Of a stretch of DNA of 64,000 nt, positions 53,532 to 64,000 are shown piece by piece (within the stretch, counting starts at the first letter, position 1; each line of letters opens with the position of its first letter). The position numbers and the translations under genes were made by a program. Source of the DNA: Pseudothauera rhizosphaerae. GTDB lineage: Bacteria; Pseudomonadota; Gammaproteobacteria; Burkholderiales; Rhodocyclaceae. The notes beneath the pieces are model-generated. The model searched no databases. It was given only the letters and a program-made list of their open reading frames with translations, and was not told the DNA's origin. The DNA is taken from NCBI RefSeq assembly GCF_004801305.1, contig NZ_SSOD01000021.1, positions 1 to 64,000 on the forward strand. Direction: 5' to 3'.

Positions 53532-54842
53532 GTGTCGTTGCTCAACCACCTGCTGCTGATCTTCCTGCTGATCGCCGTCAGCGCCTTCTTCTCCCTCTCC
53601 GAAATCTCGCTCGCCGCCGCGCGCAAGGTCAGGCTACGCCAGCTCGCCGAAGCCGGCGAGGCCAACGCCCGGCGCGTGCTGGCGCTGCAGGATAGCCCGG
53701 GCATCTTCTTCACCGTGGTGCAGATCGGCCAGAACGCGATCGCCATCCTCGGCGGCATCGTCGGCGAATCGGCGCTGTCGCCCTACGTGGCCGCGGCGCT
53801 CGGCCGCATCTACGACGGGCCGTGGCTGGACACGGCGAGCTTCGTCCTCGCCTTCGTCTTCGTCACCTCGCTGTTCGTGCTGTTCTCCGACCTGGTGCCC
53901 AAGCGCCTGGGCATGGTGCAGCCGGAACGGGCGGCGCTGGCGACGGTGCGGCCGATGCAGTTCTGCATGACGCTGTTCGCTCCGCTGGTGTGGGTGTTCA
54001 ACGGGCTCGCGAACCGCATCTTCCGCCTGTTCGGCATCCCCAGCGTGCGCCGCGAGGACATCACCCCGGCCGACATCGTCGCCATGGCCGACGCCGGTGC
54101 GCAGAGCGGTGGCGTGCTGGAGCAGGAGCAGCACCTGATCGCCAACGTGTTCGAGCTCGATACGCGCATCATCCCGTCGGCGATGACCGCGCGCGAGAGC
54201 ATCGTCTTCCTGACCCTGGAGGAGCCGGAGGAGAGCATTCGCGCCAAGATCGCCGGGCAGCCGCACGGCAAGTACCCCGTGTGCGGCAAGGAGGGCATCG
54301 ACTCGGTGGTGGGCTACGTGGATGCCAAGGACATCCTGCCGCGCATCGTGCATGGGAAGAAGCTGTCCCTGCGCAACGAACCCATCGTGCGCAAGATCCT
54401 GGTGCTGCCGGACACGCTGAACCTGTTCGAGGCTCTGGAGCGCTTCCGCGATGCGAAGGAGGACTTCGCCGTCATCGTCAACGAGTACGCGCTGGTGGTG
54501 GGCCTGCTGACGCTGCAGGACGTCATGAGCACGGTGATGGGCGACCTGGTGAGCCCCTTCCAGGAGGAACTGATCGTGCGCCGGGACGACAGCTCCTGGC
54601 TGATCGACGGCGTGACGCCCATCGAGGACGTCATGCAGGCGCTGGACATCGACGTCTTCGAGGGCTTCGAGAACTACGAGACCCTGGCCGGCTTCCTGAT
54701 GTACCGCCTGCGCAAGGTGCCCAAGCGCACGGACTTCGTGGAATACGCGGGCTACAAGTTCGAGGTGGTGGACATCGACAGCTACCGCATCGACCAGGTG
54801 CTGGTCACGCGCGCCGGTACGCCGCCTCTGGCCGTCGAATGA
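53532..54842 (+). CDS. HlyC/CorC-family membrane protein (DUF21-CBS-CorC_HlyC)
   Basis: Protein of 436 residues. Four membrane helices form the DUF21 domain (residues 1-190): LFLLIAVSAFFSLSEISLAAA, IFFTVVQIGQNAIAILGG and LFVLFSDLVPKRLG. Two CBS domains follow (about 205-330), and a CorC/HlyC domain ends the protein (DSSWLIDGVTPIEDV...YKFEVVDIDSYRIDQV). Relatives are linked to Mg2+ or Na+ transport and are often mislabelled hemolysins. The start is GTG at 53532 with AAGGAG five bases upstream. Confidence 0.9.
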   Translation: MSLLNHLLLIFLLIAVSAFFSLSEISLAAARKVRLRQLAEAGEANARRVLALQDSPGIFFTVVQIGQNAIAILGGIVGESALSPYVAAALGRIYDGPWLDTASFVLAFVFVTSLFVLFSDLVPKRLGMVQPERAALATVRPMQFCMTLFAPLVWVFNGLANRIFRLFGIPSVRREDITPADIVAMADAGAQSGGVLEQEQHLIANVFELDTRIIPSAMTARESIVFLTLEEPEESIRAKIAGQPHGKYPVCGKEGIDSVVGYVDAKDILPRIVHGKKLSLRNEPIVRKILVLPDTLNLFEALERFRDAKEDFAVIVNEYALVVGLLTLQDVMSTVMGDLVSPFQEELIVRRDDSSWLIDGVTPIEDVMQALDIDVFEGFENYETLAGFLMYRLRKVPKRTDFVEYAGYKFEVVDIDSYRIDQVLVTRAGTPPLAVE

Positions 54843-54849
54843 ACGGATA

Positions 54850-54940
54850 CCGTTCGCCCTGAGCTTGTCGAAGGGCGATTGCTCCAGCCGGGCTTCGACA
54901 AGCCTGTCCTGAGCGCAGCCGAAGGGCTCAGCCCGAACGG
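54850..54940. repeat. Paired copies of the GTTCGCCCTGAGCTTGTCGA repeat
   Basis: One copy (54850-54877) reads left to right. A second, inverted and disrupted copy lies at 54892-54940 (CTTCGACAAGCCTGTCCTGA ... CCGAACGG). They face each other between the convergent CorC-type and GntR genes, so transcripts from both sides would fold into long hairpins. The same family flanks the GIY-YIG gene at 58.2-58.5 kb. Confidence 0.8.
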
Positions 54941-54958
54941 CATTTGGCTGCCGGGGCC

Positions 54959-55630
54959 CTACGCGGCGCGGTTCTTCGCTTCGGCGACGCGGGCCAGCGC
55001 GGTGCGCCCGCTGCCGATGTGTTCGCGCATGCGCAGTTCCGCCCCCACGGCGTCGCGGGAGAGCAGGGCGTCGAGGATGGCGCGGTGCTCGGCCAGGGAC
55101 TGTTCCAGCCGGCCTTCCGAGAACAGCGAATGGTGGCGCGAGAGCTTGATGACCTTGCGCAGGTCGGTGATCACCTGCAGCAGCCAGCGGTTGTCGGCAA
55201 TTTCCTGCAGGCCGTGGTGGAAGGCCTGGTTGGCTTCGAAGAAGCCGTTGATGTCGCCGGTCTGGGCGGCGCGCTCCAGGTCCGCGTGGATGCGCTTGAG
55301 GCGGGCGATGTCGGCTTCATTGGCGCGCTGCGTGGTTTCCCGCGCGCATTGGCCTTCCAGCAGCGCCATCACGGTGAAGATCTCGTCCAGGTCGCGCTCG
55401 GAGATTTCGGTGACGTAGCAGCCGCGGCGCGGCTTGAGCGTCACCAGGCCTTCCGAGGCCAGCACCTTGAGCGCCTCCCGCAGCGGCGTGCGCGAGATGC
55501 CGTACTGCTCCGCCAGCGCCTGTTCGTCCACCCAGGTGCCGGGCGGCAGTTCGTGCGAGAAGATGCGTTGCCGCAGTCTCTCGGCGACTTCCTGGTAGAG
55601 CGCCAGCGGGGCGATGCGCGTTGCGGTCAT
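54959..55630 (-). CDS. GntR-family regulator with FCD domain
   Basis: Protein of 223 residues. The winged helix is LYQEVAERLRQRIFSHELPP, then EQALAEQYGISRTPLREALK and LASEGLVTLKPRRGCYV. The FCD domain carries metal- and ligand-binding residues (EANQAFHHGLQEIADN, EHRAILDALLSRD). Divergent from the methylmalonyl-CoA mutase gene, so it probably controls propionate catabolism. Start at 55630 (MTATRIA). A longer frame to 55993 overlaps the mutase gene and was rejected. Confidence 0.9.
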   Translation of the reverse strand: MTATRIAPLALYQEVAERLRQRIFSHELPPGTWVDEQALAEQYGISRTPLREALKVLASEGLVTLKPRRGCYVTEISERDLDEIFTVMALLEGQCARETTQRANEADIARLKRIHADLERAAQTGDINGFFEANQAFHHGLQEIADNRWLLQVITDLRKVIKLSRHHSLFSEGRLEQSLAEHRAILDALLSRDAVGAELRMREHIGSGRTALARVAEAKNRAA

Positions 55631-55970
55631 GGCGGTGTGGGCATGCGGTGCGGGATGCAGGGCAGGGCGGAAGATAGCCCCAAAACGGGACGGGCGCCAC
55701 CCCATTGCATTCATAATTATGGATAAAGTATTATTCGGCGCACTGCAACAAGTCAACTTTCCCTGCGCGGCGTAGCATGGGAGATTCGGCGCTTCCGGGT
55801 GCCGGGTGTGTGTGAGAGGGACTACGCTGCGCACCGGGGCGTCGGCGGCCGCCCGCGGCATCTGCTGCGGGCGGTCTCGTCGTCGCCGGCCGGGAAACGA
55901 TGCGGGCCGCGCCCGCCGCCATATTCTTGCCGCCGCCCGTGGGCGGCGTCTGTGTCTGAGAGGGTTTGTC
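55631..55970. other. Intergenic region between GntR gene and methylmalonyl-CoA mutase gene
   Basis: No gene recognised. An AT-rich patch at 55708-55737 holds the perfect dyad CATAATTATG (55712-55721) inside a wider ATAAT...ATTAT arrangement, a plausible operator and promoter for one or both genes. The mutase ATG is preceded by GAGAGGG. GC-rich inverted stretches (CCGCCGCCCGTGGGCGGCG, 55930-55948) lie just upstream and could form a leader hairpin. Confidence 0.6.
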
Positions 55971-58133
<2,163 letters not shown>

Positions 58134-58198
58134 GGCCATTGCGGGCATGGGGATTGATCGCAACGCCGTGTGGAGGGATGCCGTGGTGGTACCCCATA

Positions 58199-58226
58199 CC
58201 GTTCGCCCTGAGCTTGTCGAAGGGCG
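58199..58226 (+). repeat. GTTCGCCCTGAGCTTGTCGA repeat, left of GIY-YIG gene
   Basis: A full 28-bp copy of the family seen at 54850-54877, in the same orientation as that copy, located 65 bp after the mutase stop and 15 bp before the GIY-YIG start. Confidence 0.85.
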
Positions 58227-58241
58227 CTTTGGGCACGGCGC

Positions 58242-58568
58242 ATGAAACCCTTTTTCGTCTACCTTCTGCGCTGTAGCGACGGCTCGTACTACTGCGGCCA
58301 GACCGATGACCTCGAAAACCGCATGCTGCAGCATGAGCGCAGTTCCGTGGGGTATATCGCCACGCGGAAGCCCGTGACGCTTGTCTGGAAAGGCGAGTTC
58401 GAGGGGCGCGAGGATGCTATTGCCTTTGAACGGCAGATCAAGGGATGGTCGCGGGCGAAGAAGGAAGCGCTGATCGCGGGAAATTGGGAGAGGGTGAGTG
58501 AATTGGCGAAGTCGCGGCAATCGCCCTTCGACAGGCTCAGGGCGAACGGTGGTGGGCAGGTCGGATGA
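58242..58568 (+). CDS. GIY-YIG nuclease domain protein (UPF0213-like)
   Basis: Protein of 108 residues. The GIY-YIG fold is seen in FFVYLLRCSDGSYYCGQTDD (YLL and YCG elements), then LENRMLQHERSSVGYIATR with the conserved Arg, and the catalytic Glu in AIAFERQIKGWSRAKKEALI. The last 16 codons ([15 protein letters not shown] region) come from an inverted copy of the flanking intergenic repeat, so the original C-terminus has been replaced or extended by repeat DNA. Its TGA overlaps the meaB ATG. It interrupts the expected mutase-MeaB adjacency. Role unknown. Confidence 0.85.
   Translation: MKPFFVYLLRCSDGSYYCGQTDDLENRMLQHERSSVGYIATRKPVTLVWKGEFEGREDAIAFERQIKGWSRAKKEALIAGNWERVSELAKSRQSPFDRLRANGGGQVG
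58522..58549 (-). repeat. GTTCGCCCTGAGC(C/T)TGTCGA repeat, right copy inside GIY-YIG 3' end
   Basis: Reverse-complement copy (one difference, CTGTC for TTGTC) of the repeat at 58199-58226. The two copies form a 28-bp inverted pair around the GIY-YIG gene; the right copy lies within its reading frame. Confidence 0.85.
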
Positions 58569-59560
58569 TGCGTGAGACGCCGGACTTGCTCTCATCCGCC
58601 GACCGCGCCCTGGTCGACGGCGTGCTAGCGCGTCAACTGCGCCCGCTCGCCAAGACCATCACGCTGATAGAATCCCGCCGCGACGACCACCAGGCGCGTG
58701 CCCACGCGGTGCTGGAGGCGCTGCTGCCCCACACCGGCGGCGCGATGCGGGTGGGCATCTCCGGCGTGCCGGGGGTGGGCAAATCCACCTTCATCGAGGC
58801 GCTGGGGCTCTATCTCATCGAGCAGGGGCTGCGCGTGGCGGTGCTGGCGGTGGACCCTTCGTCCACGCTCACCGGCGGCTCCATCCTGGGCGACAAGACG
58901 CGCATGGAGCTGCTCAGCCAGAACCCGGCGGCCTTCATCCGCCCCAGCCCGTCGGCCGGTTCCCTCGGCGGGGTGGCGGAAAAGACGCGGGAGACGCTGC
59001 TGGTGTGCGAAGCCGCCGGCTTCGACGTGGTCATCGTCGAGACCGTGGGCGTGGGGCAGAGCGAGACCGCGGTCTCCAACATGACCGACATCTTCTGCCT
59101 GCTGCAACTGCCCAACGCCGGCGACGACCTGCAGGGCATCAAGAAGGGCATCATAGAGCTGGCCGACCTGGTGGTGGTGAACAAGGCCGACATCGACCTG
59201 GCCGCGGCCACCCGCGCCCAGGCGCAGTTGAAGACCGCGCTGCACATGCTGCGCCCGGCGAGCCCCAACTGGTCGCCGCCGGTGCTGACCCTGTCGGCGC
59301 TCCAGAAAAACGGCATCGCCGAGTTCTGGGCCACGGTATGCGACTATCGCGCGGCCATGAGCCGGAGCGGAGAATTCGACGCCAAGCGCCGCCACCAGGC
59401 CCAGGCCTGGATGTGGGACCTGATCGACGCGGGCCTGCGCGCCCGCTTCCGCAGCCATCCGCAGGTGCGGGCCGAGCTGCCGGTACTGACCGCGGCGGTC
59501 GAGCGCGGCGACACCACGCCCGCGGCCGCGGCGCTGCGGCTGCTGCAGCACCTGAACTGA
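58565..59560 (+). CDS. meaB: Methylmalonyl-CoA mutase-associated GTPase MeaB
   Basis: G3E-family P-loop GTPase of 331 residues that loads and protects the B12 cofactor of methylmalonyl-CoA mutase. Walker [10 protein letters not shown] (67-75), then [20 protein letters not shown] (switch region), [18 protein letters not shown] and the base-specificity NKAD in [11 protein letters not shown]. Often called ArgK by older annotation. The ATG overlaps the GIY-YIG stop; a second ATG follows directly at 58568. Confidence 0.95.
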   Translation: MMRETPDLLSSADRALVDGVLARQLRPLAKTITLIESRRDDHQARAHAVLEALLPHTGGAMRVGISGVPGVGKSTFIEALGLYLIEQGLRVAVLAVDPSSTLTGGSILGDKTRMELLSQNPAAFIRPSPSAGSLGGVAEKTRETLLVCEAAGFDVVIVETVGVGQSETAVSNMTDIFCLLQLPNAGDDLQGIKKGIIELADLVVVNKADIDLAAATRAQAQLKTALHMLRPASPNWSPPVLTLSALQKNGIAEFWATVCDYRAAMSRSGEFDAKRRHQAQAWMWDLIDAGLRARFRSHPQVRAELPVLTAAVERGDTTPAAAALRLLQHLN

Positions 59561-59627
59561 ACATGCAAGGAAACACCTCCGGCGCGCGGCGCGTGCCGGA
59601 CAACCGGAAACTGTAAGGAGGTCATCA

Positions 59628-61163
<1,536 letters not shown>

Positions 61164-61184
61164 GCGCTGGGGAGAGATAACGCA

Positions 61185-63188
<2,004 letters not shown>

Positions 63189-63567
63189 TCCGGCACCGCT
63201 TCTTCACCCTGTAGTTTTCGTTCGATGGGGAGGGAGATCCGGCGGCTCGTCCGCCGGATACCTGTCGAGGGATGGGCCCGCGCAAGCGGGCCTTTTTTTG
63301 TCCACGGCCTGCTGCGGCACGTGCCGGGCGCATATAACTCAAACATCTTTGCGCAAAAATAAATTGTGCAATAAGATGCGGGCACTTCCTTGCTGCCGCA
63401 GCGTTCGGCAGCCCTTGCGAGGCGGTAGCGCGCGCGTCCCCCTGCGACCTTTCCTGCGCTGCCCCTAGACGACAGTTTCCAGTTCGCCGAATCCTGCGTG
63501 TCGACCCCGTGTGGACCCCGCGCAGGCTTCGCCGTCCGCAGCGGAAACGCAGACACAGGAGAAGCCC
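63189..63567. other. Intergenic region between pccA and the KamA-family gene
   Basis: No gene seen. It contains the pccA terminator (63275-63299). An AT-rich stretch at 63331-63376 carries two 8-mers of the form TTGYGCAA (63349-63356 and 63364-63371), each close to self-complementary and 15 bp apart, which may be a promoter or operator for the downstream gene. The rest is GC-rich leader up to the AGGAGAA ribosome site. Confidence 0.55.
63275..63299 (+). terminator. Rho-independent terminator after pccA
   Basis: GGCCCGC and GCGGGCC (63275-63292) form a 7-bp stem with a GCAA tetraloop, followed by seven T residues. Confidence 0.93.
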
Positions 63568-64000
63568 ATGCGAGCTCAAGCCCAGACCGTCGACCGCAGG
63601 TGGTCGATCGCCCAGGTGGGCCAACAGGCCAAATCCGCGCCGTTCAAGGTGTATACCCAGCGCGACCTCGACCGCATCGAACAGTTGTCGCGCCTTTCCC
63701 CCGAAGCCCGTTTCGAGATGCGGGTGGTGTCGTCGGTGCTGCCCTTCCGCGTGAACCAGTACGTCATCGACGAACTGATCGACTGGAAGCATGTGCCCGA
63801 AGACCCCATCTTCCAGCTCACCTTCCCCCAGCGCGGCATGCTGGCGCCGGCGCACTACGATCGCGTCGCCGCCCTGCTGCGCGGCGGGGCGGACAAGGAC
63901 GAGATCGCCCGCGCCGTGGACGAAATCCGCCAGGAACTGAACCCCCATCCGGCCGACCAGATGGAGATGAACATGCCGCGGGACGAGGAAGGCCATCGCC
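63568..64000 (+). CDS. KamA-family radical SAM protein (lysine 2,3-aminomutase-like), 5' part
   Basis: The open frame starts at ATG 63568 behind AGGAGAAGCCC and runs off the window, 144 codons visible. The sequence contains YTQRDLDRIEQLSRLSPEAR, VLPFRVNQYVIDELIDW and PEDPIFQLTFPQRGMLAP, which matches the N-terminal part of KamA/lysine 2,3-aminomutase-like proteins (LPFRxNxYVxxELIDW). The CxxxCxxC cluster that binds the iron-sulfur centre lies beyond the window. Possible roles are lysine 2,3-aminomutase or a paralogue; it cannot be decided here. Confidence 0.85.
   Translation, partial: MRAQAQTVDRRWSIAQVGQQAKSAPFKVYTQRDLDRIEQLSRLSPEARFEMRVVSSVLPFRVNQYVIDELIDWKHVPEDPIFQLTFPQRGMLAPAHYDRVAALLRGGADKDEIARAVDEIRQELNPHPADQMEMNMPRDEEGHR

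Overview
ORGANISM. The window reads as chromosome of a GC-rich betaproteobacterium, most likely Rhodocyclales/Zoogloeaceae (Thauera/Azoarcus/Aromatoleum type). Reasons are the gene families and their order: pilS-pilR, an aa3 oxidase operon with ctaG, SURF1, ctaA, ctaB and SCO, zapA followed by 6S RNA, CIRCE-controlled rpoH, and a glutaryl-CoA dehydrogenase module. The genus is an inference from gene content only. LAYOUT. 0.2-3.2 kb: methionine salvage (mtnA, mtnB, divergent methionine-type aminotransferase). 3.3-6.4 kb: a small zinc-ribbon membrane protein and the type IV pilus two-component system PilS-PilR. 6.4-7.5 kb: gene graveyard with the tail of a metallo-beta-lactamase exonuclease and a decayed MNT/HEPN pair. 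7.5-22.5 kb: a surface-glycan island, visibly AT-richer in its left half. It has an ABC polysaccharide exporter (Wzm/Wzt), pyruvyltransferase-like, GT9, methyltransferase, WbsX-like, GT2 and GT4 genes on the plus strand, meeting a minus-strand set (GT2, epimerase, GT4, polyprenyl-phosphate-sugar-type GT2, GT-C/TPR membrane protein) that lies directly downstream of pilA. 22.5-23.9 kb: pilA with a sigma-54 promoter and two dyad enhancer-like sites, then a repeat-rich spacer with a broken DUF4351-type gene. 23.9-25.5 kb: rpoH behind a perfect CIRCE, then a Phd/VapC toxin-antitoxin pair. 25.5-34.3 kb: minus-strand cytochrome c oxidase structural and assembly genes. 34.8-40.4 kb: an M48 protease, then cobalamin salvage/biosynthesis (btuF, cobD/cobC-type, cbiB, divergent cbiP). 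40.4-41.1 kb: zapB-like, zapA and 6S RNA. 41.1-48.1 kb: TAXI-TRAP transporter, CaiB-type CoA-transferase, glutaryl-CoA dehydrogenase and divergent IclR regulator. 48.2-54.8 kb: TSUP permease, enoyl-CoA hydratase, DUF485-ActP acetate symporter, fumarase C, CorC-type protein. 55-63.2 kb: GntR/FCD regulator divergent from the propionyl-CoA/methylmalonyl-CoA pathway (mcm, meaB, pccB, pccA), with a GIY-YIG gene wedged between mcm and meaB. The right edge cuts a KamA-family radical SAM gene. HOW IT FITS TOGETHER. PilS-PilR (3.5-6.4 kb) probably drives pilA (23 kb) through the sigma-54 promoter, and the genes after pilA look like a pilin or surface O-glycosylation set. The B12 genes supply the cofactor used by methylmalonyl-CoA mutase and its MeaB chaperone. 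The most interesting hypothesis is a lipid-linked-sugar pilin glycosylation module built from a TMTC-like GT-C/TPR protein plus a dolichol-phosphate-mannose-synthase-like GT2. No CRISPR array, IS transposase gene, tRNA or rRNA was seen.
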